Below, piece by piece: positions 33,608-42,696 of a stretch of DNA of 64,000 nt; positions within the stretch are counted from its first letter, which is position 1; every line of letters begins with the position of its first letter. The stretch is from Flavobacteriales bacterium UBA952 (lineage in GTDB: Bacteria > Bacteroidota > Bacteroidia > Flavobacteriales_D > Crocinitomicaceae), in the NCBI GenBank assembly GCA_905182495.1, contig CAJJBU010000007.1, forward strand, positions 29,238 through 93,237, read 5' to 3'. Under the pieces are notes generated by a model. The model saw nothing but the letters and a program-made list of their open reading frames with translations. It made no database searches and was not told where the DNA came from. The translations under genes and the position numbers were made by a program.

Positions 33608-34195
33608 TTACTGATTGAAGAGATCTCTCAAATCCATATGTAAGGAAGACATACGCTCTTTATAGGTAGACGCCATTTGCTCCGTAATATGGGGAGACTC
33701 AAGCAGCCGTTCATAAGCCTTACGAATCGCTGCTGTATCACGTACTTCAATATTAAAATCAAGAATCGCCGCGTTCTTCTCTAGAATTAAAACCAAATTT
33801 GAAAAATCTGGATAATGCTCCGCTATAGTATCACCATAGGACAATGCTTTATCATATGCACCTGAATCGTCATATAACTGTTGCACATCGGCAAGGCAAA
33901 AAGCAGCAAGGCTATCGGATGGGAATCGCCTATAAAACTCCAAATTCAAATTAATCAGTGCTATTCTTGCTACTGAAAGGTTCGTTTTATACTTGACCAC
34001 ATCCTCCACATCATAACTACGGAGGATGCTGGCAGGGAGGGAATACAGACCAATTAAAGAGTCATTTAAAAGTTTTATCTCATTAACCAAAGACATCTTT
34101 GTTACAACTGTCTTCTTGTTTTTTTTATCACTTGGATTTGAAGCACAAGCAGAAATAAAACATAAGAGTATAATACTAGTAAACAGGTTTTTCAT
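33608..34195 (-). CDS. Lipoprotein of unknown function next to def
   Basis: A 195-residue predicted lipoprotein (MKNLFTSIILLCFISAC, lipid attachment at C17). The rest is helical, with a TPR-like middle (FPSDSLAAFCLADVQQLYDDSGAYDKALSYGDTIAEHYPD) often found in Bacteroidota lipoproteins in this position; molecular function unknown. Its start overlaps the def stop by 4 bp, so the two are co-translated. Confidence 0.78.
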   Translation of the reverse strand: MKNLFTSIILLCFISACASNPSDKKNKKTVVTKMSLVNEIKLLNDSLIGLYSLPASILRSYDVEDVVKYKTNLSVARIALINLNLEFYRRFPSDSLAAFCLADVQQLYDDSGAYDKALSYGDTIAEHYPDFSNLVLILEKNAAILDFNIEVRDTAAIRKAYERLLESPHITEQMASTYKERMSSLHMDLRDLFNQ

Positions 34196-34785
34196 TTTTT
34201 CGTCTTTTTAGGAAATCGCATCTTATAATCGATTTCAATTTCTCCATTTGTAATGTTATTCAACTTTTTCTGTAACAACTTACGTTTTAGTGGACTTAAA
34301 TAGTCCGTAAACAACACGCCTTCTATATGGTCATATTCGTGCTGAAAAATTCGCGCTGCATAACCTGCATATTTCTCCTCTTTAAATTCCCAGTTTTCAT
34401 CATAGTATGAAACCGTAATTTCAGGTTTGCGAATTACACTTTCCCTAATTTTGGGAATAGATAGACAGCCTTCATGAAAAGGCCATTCCTTTCCCGTTTC
34501 ATCTTCAATAATAGGGTTAATGAAAACTTTTTTAAAATCTGATATACCGTCTGCCAAAGGATCTTCATCTTCGCCTTCATCTTCTGAGAATGGACTGCCA
34601 TCAACGATGAACAAGCGAATGTTTTTACCAATCTGTGGCGCTGCTAAGCCAACCCCCTTAGCTGCATACATCGTTTCAAACATATCTTTTACTAGCTGTT
34701 TTATATCCCCATTAACGGCTTCAACTTCTTTTGCAACAGTCCTTAACTTTTTATGGTCGCCATAGGCTACAATGGGTAAAATCAT
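34192..34785 (-). CDS. def: Peptide deformylase
   Basis: Metal enzyme that removes the formyl group from new N termini. All three motifs are present: GVGLAAPQIG (45-54), EGCLSIP with the metal cysteine, and QHEYDHIEG with the two metal histidines and catalytic glutamate. A short acidic insert (FSEDEGEDEDPLADG) between motifs 1 and 2 is typical of Bacteroidota. A TAATTTTG box lies at 34800-34807, between it and ruvX. Confidence 0.96.
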   Translation of the reverse strand: MILPIVAYGDHKKLRTVAKEVEAVNGDIKQLVKDMFETMYAAKGVGLAAPQIGKNIRLFIVDGSPFSEDEGEDEDPLADGISDFKKVFINPIIEDETGKEWPFHEGCLSIPKIRESVIRKPEITVSYYDENWEFKEEKYAGYAARIFQHEYDHIEGVLFTDYLSPLKRKLLQKKLNNITNGEIEIDYKMRFPKKTKK

Positions 34786-34799
34786 CTTACGGTTTTGTG

Positions 34800-34807
34800 C
34801 AAAATTA
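34800..34807 (-). promoter_or_regulatory. TAnnTTTG box before def
   Basis: Minus strand TAATTTTG, exact match, 14 bp before the def ATG and just past the ruvX stop; gives def its own start in addition to read-through from ruvX. Confidence 0.45.
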
Positions 34808-34817
34808 ATGTTTTAGG

Positions 34818-35228
34818 CTAACACTTCGAATTTAAATAATCTTGAAGAATAATTGTTGCACTAAGCTTGTCAATACTACCTTTTACTCTTCGTTTCTTTT
34901 TAGAGGTGATTTGAATAAGGGTTTGTTGCGCTATTTTTGAGGTCATTCTTTCATCAAAGAACGCAATGGTTAACATGGGAAACTGATTTTCTAAGGCTTT
35001 CTTAAAAAGGCGAACATTTGGAGTGATATCTGTATCCTTTCCGTTTAAACCTAGCGGATAACCAAGTACTAAGACTTCAATCGACTCCTTTTTCACAATG
35101 TCAATTAAAAAATCCATTAGGCCTTGAGAAGCTACTGCCGTTAACGGGGTCGCTATAATTCCTAATTCATCAGATATCGAAATACCAGTTCTTTTTAAAC
35201 CAAAATCAATTCCAATTGCTTTACCCAT
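34818..35228 (-). CDS. ruvX: Putative pre-16S rRNA nuclease / Holliday junction resolvase-like YqgF
   Basis: RNase-H-fold protein of about 136 residues involved in 16S rRNA 5'-end processing. Motifs: IGIDFGLKRTGISISD at the start, VLVLGYPLGLNGKDTD and FFDERMTSKIAQQ, with catalytic acidic residues in each. The ATG at 35228 replaces the upstream start of the ORF track (35258): a TACATTTG box ends 4 bp before it and would make the message leaderless. Divergent from the TetR gene. Confidence 0.92.
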   Translation of the reverse strand: MGKAIGIDFGLKRTGISISDELGIIATPLTAVASQGLMDFLIDIVKKESIEVLVLGYPLGLNGKDTDITPNVRLFKKALENQFPMLTIAFFDERMTSKIAQQTLIQITSKKKRRVKGSIDKLSATIILQDYLNSKC

Positions 35229-35232
35229 AAGA

Positions 35233-35240
35233 CAAATGTA
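35233..35240 (-). promoter_or_regulatory. TACATTTG -7 box directly before ruvX
   Basis: Exact TAnnTTTG on the minus strand with a 4-nt gap (TCTT) to the ruvX ATG at 35228; supports a leaderless transcript and excludes the longer ORF. Confidence 0.55.
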
Positions 35241-35309
35241 GTTAATTGATAAACACACCTGTTTTTACACTATATAACTTTAAATAGTTTCCAAAGTAAA
35301 TTAATTATT

Positions 35310-35317
35310 TATCTTTG
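35310..35317 (+). promoter_or_regulatory. TATCTTTG -7 box directly before the TetR gene
   Basis: Exact TAnnTTTG with a 4-nt gap (CGCC) to the GTG at 35322. A TTTC rather than TTTG lies near -33. The 70-bp space between the ruvX and TetR boxes could hold the TetR operator. Confidence 0.55.
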
Positions 35318-35321
35318 CGCC

Positions 35322-35936
35322 GTGAATCCAAAACAATTAGACCTTATAGAACGTGCAGGACTCGTCTTCATGAAACTTGGGGTACGAAGTGTTACCATGG
35401 ATGACATCGCTAACCATCTGGGTATTTCTAAAAAAACACTCTACAATCACTTTAACGATAAGAGCCACCTCGTGCGAGAAATAATAAGTCTTAGAATTGA
35501 AAAGGATCAATCAATTGTAAAATCTTTTGCCGAAAATTCAACCAATGCTATTGACGAATTACTTCAAATGTCAAAATTTGTTATTGGCACGCTAAGTTCA
35601 ATTAACCCTACCGTGTTTCATGATTTGAAGAAAAGTCATCCTGACGCATGGCAGATTACCGTCAAGCATCGGTGGGATTTTGTATACAATCAATTCATCA
35701 TCAACTTGCAGAGAGGCATCAAGGAAGGGCTGTATAGAAAAGATATACATCAAGAAATATATGCAAGGCTTCACGTGGTTAATGTCGATGCGATCATTGA
35801 AGGGACCGTTTTTCCATGGCCCGAATTTAAGTTTGAATCCGTTTTTCTGGAAACGTGCCGAATTCACATTAGAGCAATAGCCAATGAAAAAGGGCTAGAG
35901 TACTTTAAAACACATTTATTAAATACCGACAAATGA
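35322..35936 (+). CDS. TetR/AcrR-family regulator of the RND efflux operon
   Basis: A 204-residue repressor-type protein. The N-terminal HTH is clear (MDDIANHLGISKKTLYNHFNDKSHLVREII); the rest is the helical ligand-binding and dimerisation part (TetR_C type unknown). Start is GTG at 35322, with a TATCTTTG box 4 nt before it, so the transcript is probably leaderless. Its stop overlaps the TolC gene start (ATGA), which makes it the first gene of the efflux operon and suggests autoregulation; the inducer is unknown. Confidence 0.88.
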   Translation: MNPKQLDLIERAGLVFMKLGVRSVTMDDIANHLGISKKTLYNHFNDKSHLVREIISLRIEKDQSIVKSFAENSTNAIDELLQMSKFVIGTLSSINPTVFHDLKKSHPDAWQITVKHRWDFVYNQFIINLQRGIKEGLYRKDIHQEIYARLHVVNVDAIIEGTVFPWPEFKFESVFLETCRIHIRAIANEKGLEYFKTHLLNTDK

Positions 35937-37264
35937 AATCCATTTTAACTGTTCTTATCATTACTCATCTATTTCTATCATTTGGTCAAAGAAACAGTAC
36001 TTTTAGCCTACTTGAAGCAAAGGAGTATGCGTTGAAAAATCATTTAAAAATCGCAAACTCCGATTTAGAATACAACAAGGCCATTCATCAAAAAAAGCAA
36101 TACCTGGCAGCCGGAATGCCCGAAGCAAATATCATGGGTTCCTTTAACCAGTATTTAAATTTGCCCGTACAAGTACTACCGGCATCATTTATAAACCCGA
36201 ATGCACCCGAAGATCAAGTGATTGCCTTTAGAGCAGGGACCGAATTCAGCTCAGGTGCAAGTTTACAAGTCAACCAGTTGTTATTTGATGGTTCTTATTT
36301 TGTTGGTATTGAAGCTTCGAAACTTTTAATCAATTTACAGAACATTCAAAAATCGAGATCTAGAGAAGACGTCCTATTCTCAGTAATTGAGGCTTATCAC
36401 ATTGCTGCTGTGGCTCAAGTAAATCTTGCCTTTGCTGACTCGATTTATCAGCTAACATCCACACTTGAAAATAAACAACAAAAATTCTTAGACTTAGGTC
36501 TCTTGGAACAAGAAGAGTTGGACCAAATGAGGTATGCTGTTTTAAGTGCAAAGAATGTATATGAAAATGCAGAATTGCAATACAAGAACACCCTAGCACT
36601 TTTAAAGTATTCTATGAATTTTCCGCAAGATTCTAGTATCCAAATGTCAAACGATATGCAAGACCTTGATCTACAAGCCAGCCAAATTGCACTGGGCTCA
36701 ATTGAAGACAACTCTTTACTGCCCTTACTTCAAACTCAAATACAATTGTCGGCCTGTAACGTCAAAAATAAAAAAGCGGGGTTTTTACCTTCAATTTCAG
36801 CTTATTTTCAGCAAAGTTATAATGCTTACCGAACGTCTTTTGATTTTTTCCAAGACAAGCCATGGTATTCTCAAACAAATTGGGGGCTACAAATGAAAAT
36901 TCCCGTTTTTTCTAGTGGCAAAGGAACAGCGGTCCTCAAGCAGTCTCAAATTCAATTACTGCAAGATGAAAATAACTTTCAAATGACGAAGCATGGTTTA
37001 AAGCTTCAAGAAGCTCAATTAAAGAACAACCTTGAGGTTTCTATTAAAAAAAGAGCACTACAAGAAGAAAACATTCTACTTGCTGAAAAAATTTATAAAA
37101 ACGCACTTTCAAAAGAAAAAATAGGCAATGGAAACAATGTCGTTGTAACACAAAAATTGAATCAAGTAATGATTGCTCAAGCTGAATACACGGCAAGCCT
37201 AATTGCAATATATCGAACTAAAATTGAACTAGATAAACTTTATAATAAATTGAATTTAAACTAA
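35933..37264 (+). CDS. TolC-family outer-membrane efflux protein
   Basis: Outer-membrane channel of a tripartite pump, 443 residues. A signal peptide (MKSILTVLIITHLFLSFGQ) precedes two repeats of the OEP domain with long helices (LLEAKEYALKNHLKIANSDLEYNKA, then the second copy ending ANYTA-type YTASLIAIYRTKIELDKLYNKL). It overlaps the TetR gene by 4 bp and is followed after 7 bp by the adaptor gene. Confidence 0.9.
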   Translation: MKSILTVLIITHLFLSFGQRNSTFSLLEAKEYALKNHLKIANSDLEYNKAIHQKKQYLAAGMPEANIMGSFNQYLNLPVQVLPASFINPNAPEDQVIAFRAGTEFSSGASLQVNQLLFDGSYFVGIEASKLLINLQNIQKSRSREDVLFSVIEAYHIAAVAQVNLAFADSIYQLTSTLENKQQKFLDLGLLEQEELDQMRYAVLSAKNVYENAELQYKNTLALLKYSMNFPQDSSIQMSNDMQDLDLQASQIALGSIEDNSLLPLLQTQIQLSACNVKNKKAGFLPSISAYFQQSYNAYRTSFDFFQDKPWYSQTNWGLQMKIPVFSSGKGTAVLKQSQIQLLQDENNFQMTKHGLKLQEAQLKNNLEVSIKKRALQEENILLAEKIYKNALSKEKIGNGNNVVVTQKLNQVMIAQAEYTASLIAIYRTKIELDKLYNKLNLN

Positions 37265-37271
37265 AACATTG

Positions 37272-38324
37272 ATGAAAAAAACAATCATTTTCGGAACACT
37301 ATTTTTAACAATGTTGAGCTGTGGTTCTGATGAAAAGAAAGAAGCAAAAAAGCCCAAAGCAACTGTCATTTTACCCTTGATAAAAGCAGCTAAGGCTGAA
37401 AAAACAAGTTTTACCCACAAAATTTCAATTCAAGGAAATGTTGAAAGCAGCCAGGACATTCTATTAAATTCTGAAATGTCAGGAATGATTAAGGAGGTTA
37501 AGATTGCAGCAGGAGACAAGGTCAGTATGGGACAGGTTCTATTGGTTATGGACGCTTCCATTCTTTCAGCAAATATTTCTGAGCTTGAAACTCAACTAGA
37601 ATTTGCTATTTATTTGCTTGACAAACAAGTGGAATTATTCAATCAAAACTTAGGTTCTGAATTTGATAAAAAAAGCGCTGAAAATCAGGTCAACTCATTA
37701 ACGGCAAAGCTCAACACACTTAATATTCAAAAGTCAAAAATGATGGTCACCGCGCCCTTTGATGGAACGATAGACCAGGTCTTTGCTAAAAGAGGTCAAT
37801 TAGCCTCTCCACAAATGCCCCTAATGAGATTAGTGAATACAGATGATACAGAGGTCATTGCCTCTGTATCAGAAAAGCATTTCAAGAATATAAAAAAAGG
37901 AACACTGATTAAGGTTAGTTTTCCAAATTATGATCTTGATCCGATAATGACCAAAGTGAGTAGTATCGGGAGCTATATAGAACCCACAAATCGAACGTTT
38001 TCTCTTCGCTCCAAAGTGCACAACACCATGGGACTAATGCCCAACATGCTTGCAGAGTTAGAAATCACAGATTTCAAGGTGGATTCTGGATTGGTTGTTC
38101 CATCTAGAAGTATTCTTAAAAATTCTAATAACAAAGATTACTTATGGGTTTTACTACCCGTGAGCGATAAGACTTACAACGTTAAGCAAGTCTTTATAAG
38201 TAAGTTGAAAATGTATGATGGTAAGGCTTTGATTGAAGAAAATGAGGAGATTCCTAATGGTTCTCTAATCATTGAAGGTGGCGCAAGAGGCATTACCAAT
38301 AAGGATTTAGTTCGCATCAAATAA
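37272..38324 (+). CDS. RND efflux periplasmic adaptor (HlyD/AcrA type), lipoprotein
   Basis: Membrane-fusion protein linking pump and TolC channel, about 350 residues. Lipoprotein signal MKKTIIFGTLFLTMLSC (lipidated cysteine), then a barrel-sandwich half (GNVESSQDILLNSEMSGMIKEVKIAAGDKVSMGQVLLVMD), a helical hairpin, the second half (VTAPFDGTIDQVFAKRGQLASP), and a beta-barrel. I use the ATG at 37272 instead of the preceding TTG. It lies 10 bp before the pump gene. Confidence 0.92.
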   Translation: MKKTIIFGTLFLTMLSCGSDEKKEAKKPKATVILPLIKAAKAEKTSFTHKISIQGNVESSQDILLNSEMSGMIKEVKIAAGDKVSMGQVLLVMDASILSANISELETQLEFAIYLLDKQVELFNQNLGSEFDKKSAENQVNSLTAKLNTLNIQKSKMMVTAPFDGTIDQVFAKRGQLASPQMPLMRLVNTDDTEVIASVSEKHFKNIKKGTLIKVSFPNYDLDPIMTKVSSIGSYIEPTNRTFSLRSKVHNTMGLMPNMLAELEITDFKVDSGLVVPSRSILKNSNNKDYLWVLLPVSDKTYNVKQVFISKLKMYDGKALIEENEEIPNGSLIIEGGARGITNKDLVRIK

Positions 38325-38334
38325 GACAATAGAC

Positions 38335-41300
38335 ATGAGTAAATCGAAAGGCTTTGGCCTTACCACCTTATCCGTCAAAAACACAAAGACCGTATTCTTA
38401 ATCGCTATTGTCATTGTAATCGGCGGTATGTTAGCCTACCAATCCATGCCAAAAGAAAATTTTCCGGAATTGAAGATTCCAGAAATCTATATAGGTATTG
38501 CAAAACCAGGATCGTCTCCCAAATACATGTCTGAAAAAATATCTCAGGCGATCGAAAAGGAAGTTGGAGGAATCAAACTGGTAGATGAAATCAATTCAAA
38601 TTCTGTAAATGGATATACAACTATTCGTGTGAAATTTGATTTTAAGATGCCTGTGGATGAAGCTTTAGGAAAAGTCAAAGATGCTGTTGACCAAGCCCGT
38701 ACCAAAAGTGACTTCCCAAAGCTACCCACTGAACCAAATATTTTTGAGCTCGACCCCTCTAAAATGCCAATATTAAATATCAACTTAAGGTCAGAAAATG
38801 CTTCCGTTTTAAAAGAAGTTTCAGAAAAACTTGAGAAGCAATTAGAAGATCTTCCTGAAATAAGTGAAGTCGATATTCGCGGTTTACCACTTCAAGAAAT
38901 GAGGATAGAGGTTGACCCCATCAAATCCCAAGCCGTCAATGTAACCCTAGATGATATTCAAAATGCTGTAAGCGCTGAAAACCAAACCATACCAGGGGGG
39001 GAATTGCTTATGAACGGTGTAAGAAAAACTATACGAATTGAAGGAGAATACAAAAGTGCAACGGAATTAAAAAGAACTGTCGTCAAGCAAGATGAATTTC
39101 TCCCTGTTTACCTTGAAGACGTTGCCGAAGTCTTTTTTGGCAATGCTGACACGACCTCCTTTGCTAGAGAATTTGGAACAGCTGTAGTGATGCTAGACAT
39201 CAAGAAGCAAGGCGGAGAAAACTTACTCGTCGCTTCCGATAAAATAAACGAAATCATTGCTGAATCTAGAGCCAATGGAGCCATACCCAAAAGTGTAGAT
39301 GTCTCCTTGACCAATGACCAATCCAATGTCACAAGAGACATGGTGTCTAACCTTGAAAACTCCATCATCCTTGGGATTATACTCGTGGTAGGTGTATTGT
39401 TGTTCTTTCTAGGTTTGCGAAATGCCTTGTTTGTTGGTGTGGCTATTCCTCTTTCCATGCTCATGTCTTTTCTTATTCTAAACTCTATGGGAATCACCCT
39501 TAATGTGATGGTGCTTTTCTCTCTAGTGCTCGCACTTGGAATGCTTGTCGATAATGGCATTGTCATTGTCGAGAATATTTATAGATATATGGATGAGGGG
39601 CACTCTCCCTACACGAGTGTGGTAGAAGGAGTTGGCGAAGTTGCTTGGCCTATCATATCCTCTACGGCAACTACTGTAGCGGCCTTTATCCCATTGGCAT
39701 TATGGCCAGGAATCATTGGTGAATTCATGAAATTCTTGCCAATGACCTTAATGATTGTCTTGGCCTCATCCCTATTTGTTGCCCTTGTCATTAATCCGGT
39801 GCTTGCAGTAACCTATATGAAAGTAACCCGAAACCAACCGAAAAAGAAAAAAGTGGTGATCACCTCACTGATTTTTACGATGCTCGGGATTTTCTTCATT
39901 CTCTTTGGTTGGGTAACTTTAGGAAATTTCGTTGCCTTCGCAGGAATATTGATTTTGATCAATTTATTTTTATTTATGCCGGGAACGGAAATCTTTCAAA
40001 ACAAGTTTCTTCCGCGCTTAGAAAGGGTATATGAAAGGTTCCTTCGTTTCGCAATCAAAGGAAAGCGTCCTATAATATTTCTCGGTAGTACCATATTACT
40101 TCTTTTCTTTTCTCTAGGTTTATTTGCGATTTTTCCACCAAAGGTTGAATTCTTCCCAAACAATGAGCCTCAATATGTGAATATCTTCATATCACATCCT
40201 ATTGGAACAGATATCCAGGTGACCAATGAGACCACTTTAATTATTGAAGATGATTTGAACAAAATTCTAAATGAATACATGGATGCCGATGACACAACAG
40301 GAATTCCTCAAGACGAGCGCCTAATAAAGTCTATTATTTCTCAAGTTGGTGAAGGAACCAGTGATCCGGCCCAAGGTGTGACTATGGGGAATACTCCACA
40401 TAAATCAAGAATAACTGTCAATTTTTGTGAGTTTCAACATAGACAGAATACAAAAACATCTGATATATTAAAGAAAATACAGTCTGGATTAAAAGGTAAA
40501 TACAATGCTGATATAGAAATTACGGCTTCGAAAAATGAATCTGGCCCTCCTCAAGGAGCCCCAATAAATATCGAAATCACCGGAAGGGGCGAGTACAAAG
40601 AATTAATTGCCGAAGCAGATGCAATCAAGACCTACCTTGACCGTAAGGGTATCAATGGGGTTGAAAAGTTAAAGCTAGATGTGGATGCAAATCGACCAGA
40701 AATTCCAATAAAAGTTGATCGCGATCAAATTCGGAAGCTAAATGCATCGACATACAAGGTTGGAATGGCGATTAGAAAATCACTACTTGGACAAGAGGTA
40801 TCAACTTATACTATTGATGAAGAATCTCATGACATTGTGGTCCGCTTTGATGGTGATAACAGAAATGACTTTAATGCCTTATTGGACCAGAGACTGATTT
40901 TCAGAAATAACAAAGGGAAGCTAATGAATATACCCATTCGTTCTGTAATTGAAACACCGGAGGAAAGCACAAGTTATTCGGCCGTGGTTCGCAAGGATCA
41001 GATCCCTTTGGTAACGATCACATCGAATGTTACAGAGGGCTTTAATGCAAATGAGGTCGTGAAGCAACTGAAGGAAGAAATGAAAGTATATGAGAAGAAA
41101 AATACGCTTCCCAATAATATAAATTATCGCTTTGCTGGTCAACAAGATGAGCAAGCAAAAGAGATGGCCTTTTTAAGTAGAGCACTCATGGTTGCACTAT
41201 TCTTAGTTTTGCTCATTATCGTATCACAATTCAATTCCTATTCTGCTCCGACCGTCATTCTGTTAACGGTATTGCTATCCTTGATTGGTGTATTCCTAGG

Positions 41301-41799
41301 CCTTGTGATTTCCGGGCAGAACTTCGTTGTTATTATGACGATGATTGGAATTATATCCCTTGCAGGAGTCGTTGTAAATAATGCGATTGTACTTATCGAT
41401 TATACCAATTCCTTACGGAAAAGGAAAAGGGATGAAAAGGGACTATTAGACAATGAATTACTGAGTGATTCTGATTTATTAGAATGTACCATTCAAGGTG
41501 GTAAAACAAGACTCCGTCCTGTATTGCTAACCGCGATCACTACTATTTTGGGATTGATCCCTTTGGCTATTGGTTTTAATATCGATTTCGCTGGTTTATT
41601 TGCATCCTATGAACCAAATATATTTTTAGGTGGGGACAACAATATGTTTTTTGCACCCATGGCATGGACAATAATATATGGCCTTACTTTTGCGACGTTC
41701 TTGACTTTAGTTATTTTGCCTTCCGTTTACCTTTTGACTTATAAATTCAAGGTTTGGTTTTATAGAATTTTGCGCTGGGAAATTAAAAGTAACTTTTAA
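38335..41799 (+). CDS. RND-family efflux pump permease (AcrB/MdtC-like)
   Basis: Proton-driven inner-membrane exporter of 1154 residues. Two copies of six-helix bundles with large periplasmic loops; helix 4 carries LVLALGMLVDNGIVIVENIYR (the DN-type proton relay replaces the DD pair), and the second half has GVVVNNAIVLIDYTN. It is about 100 residues longer than AcrB because of loops around 500-560 and near the end (NIDFAGLFASYEPNIFLGGDNN). Substrate unknown; classical partners TolC and adaptor are encoded just upstream. Confidence 0.95.
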   Translation: MSKSKGFGLTTLSVKNTKTVFLIAIVIVIGGMLAYQSMPKENFPELKIPEIYIGIAKPGSSPKYMSEKISQAIEKEVGGIKLVDEINSNSVNGYTTIRVKFDFKMPVDEALGKVKDAVDQARTKSDFPKLPTEPNIFELDPSKMPILNINLRSENASVLKEVSEKLEKQLEDLPEISEVDIRGLPLQEMRIEVDPIKSQAVNVTLDDIQNAVSAENQTIPGGELLMNGVRKTIRIEGEYKSATELKRTVVKQDEFLPVYLEDVAEVFFGNADTTSFAREFGTAVVMLDIKKQGGENLLVASDKINEIIAESRANGAIPKSVDVSLTNDQSNVTRDMVSNLENSIILGIILVVGVLLFFLGLRNALFVGVAIPLSMLMSFLILNSMGITLNVMVLFSLVLALGMLVDNGIVIVENIYRYMDEGHSPYTSVVEGVGEVAWPIISSTATTVAAFIPLALWPGIIGEFMKFLPMTLMIVLASSLFVALVINPVLAVTYMKVTRNQPKKKKVVITSLIFTMLGIFFILFGWVTLGNFVAFAGILILINLFLFMPGTEIFQNKFLPRLERVYERFLRFAIKGKRPIIFLGSTILLLFFSLGLFAIFPPKVEFFPNNEPQYVNIFISHPIGTDIQVTNETTLIIEDDLNKILNEYMDADDTTGIPQDERLIKSIISQVGEGTSDPAQGVTMGNTPHKSRITVNFCEFQHRQNTKTSDILKKIQSGLKGKYNADIEITASKNESGPPQGAPINIEITGRGEYKELIAEADAIKTYLDRKGINGVEKLKLDVDANRPEIPIKVDRDQIRKLNASTYKVGMAIRKSLLGQEVSTYTIDEESHDIVVRFDGDNRNDFNALLDQRLIFRNNKGKLMNIPIRSVIETPEESTSYSAVVRKDQIPLVTITSNVTEGFNANEVVKQLKEEMKVYEKKNTLPNNINYRFAGQQDEQAKEMAFLSRALMVALFLVLLIIVSQFNSYSAPTVILLTVLLSLIGVFLGLVISGQNFVVIMTMIGIISLAGVVVNNAIVLIDYTNSLRKRKRDEKGLLDNELLSDSDLLECTIQGGKTRLRPVLLTAITTILGLIPLAIGFNIDFAGLFASYEPNIFLGGDNNMFFAPMAWTIIYGLTFATFLTLVILPSVYLLTYKFKVWFYRILRWEIKSNF

Positions 41800-41823
41800 G
41801 ATTTGAAGACGTTTAAACTTAAC

Positions 41824-42621
41824 ATGAATTGGTTCTACTATTTCTCACTTCTTATACTCTTGGCGGGGTGTTCTACAGACGATCAGCATAATGATTCTCC
41901 TGAAATCGAAGAAGATCTGTTTTTTAGGAGTGATTTTTCTGATGGCGCGCTCTTTTTCGACTTAAAAGATAGCATTCAACGCAATGAGAATTTGAATGAA
42001 ATCTCAAGCCTCGAATACACCAGTAATTTTGGGGAGTTCCTGAAGGCCAAAGCTAAAATAGATGCGGATGGAGTGGTGCACATGTTAGTGCTTGACAGAG
42101 AATTTGAAAACCAGTTAAAAAAAGATTCTTTTTATTACCGTAACGGTCTAAAACGTATTTCCATTGAATCTTCATCACAATTTAACGAGTCAGAGAGTTA
42201 TTTTTCTCAAACGATTTCCTTTTATTCAGATTCAGGCACTATCCTTTATTCAGGCATTAGAACAGCTACGGATTTGGACACATTGGAAGAACTCTCCTAT
42301 ACTAAAATTCAAGACACGGAATTAAAAGATGGCCTTACCCTTCGATTGCTCAAAAGCACAGCTCCATTTCAGACGGCCTTTTTAGGGACAGCTTATTCGA
42401 AGGAACAAGAAAAATTGTTTCTGATCGTTGGGAATCCAGACAGGTCATATACGTCAACATTGGCAATTGAGGAAAAAACCGTTTTCATAAACGAATTAAT
42501 TAAAAATGAAGATCGGTATATGGGCGTGCCGCTAGATATAGATTTCGCACAGACCAAACTGACCGATGGGTTCACCTATCAAACACTACTGAGTGCTAAA
42601 GTTTTACCCACTCAAGAATAA
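41824..42621 (+). CDS. Lipoprotein of unknown function after the RND pump
   Basis: About 265 residues. The ATG at 41824 gives a lipoprotein signal peptide (MNWFYYFSLLILLAGC); the upstream TTG of the ORF track adds only seven implausible residues. The mature part starts with an acidic linker and has alternating strands (YSGIRTATDLDTLEELSYTKIQ, TLAIEEKTVFINELIKNED). No family recognised. It follows the pump gene by 24 bp and is probably the last gene of that operon. Confidence 0.7.
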   Translation: MNWFYYFSLLILLAGCSTDDQHNDSPEIEEDLFFRSDFSDGALFFDLKDSIQRNENLNEISSLEYTSNFGEFLKAKAKIDADGVVHMLVLDREFENQLKKDSFYYRNGLKRISIESSSQFNESESYFSQTISFYSDSGTILYSGIRTATDLDTLEELSYTKIQDTELKDGLTLRLLKSTAPFQTAFLGTAYSKEQEKLFLIVGNPDRSYTSTLAIEEKTVFINELIKNEDRYMGVPLDIDFAQTKLTDGFTYQTLLSAKVLPTQE

Positions 42622-42696
42622 ATTATGTTAAAAAATTAAACTTTCAACCATTCTATACGTCTTAAAAAACGTAGGTACCTATTAAAAGATATAACC

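Noticed and set aside
39108-39566. 152-codon minus-strand ORF inside the RND pump gene
   Set aside because: It mirrors the hydrophobic helices of the pump; composition and position show it is a shadow.
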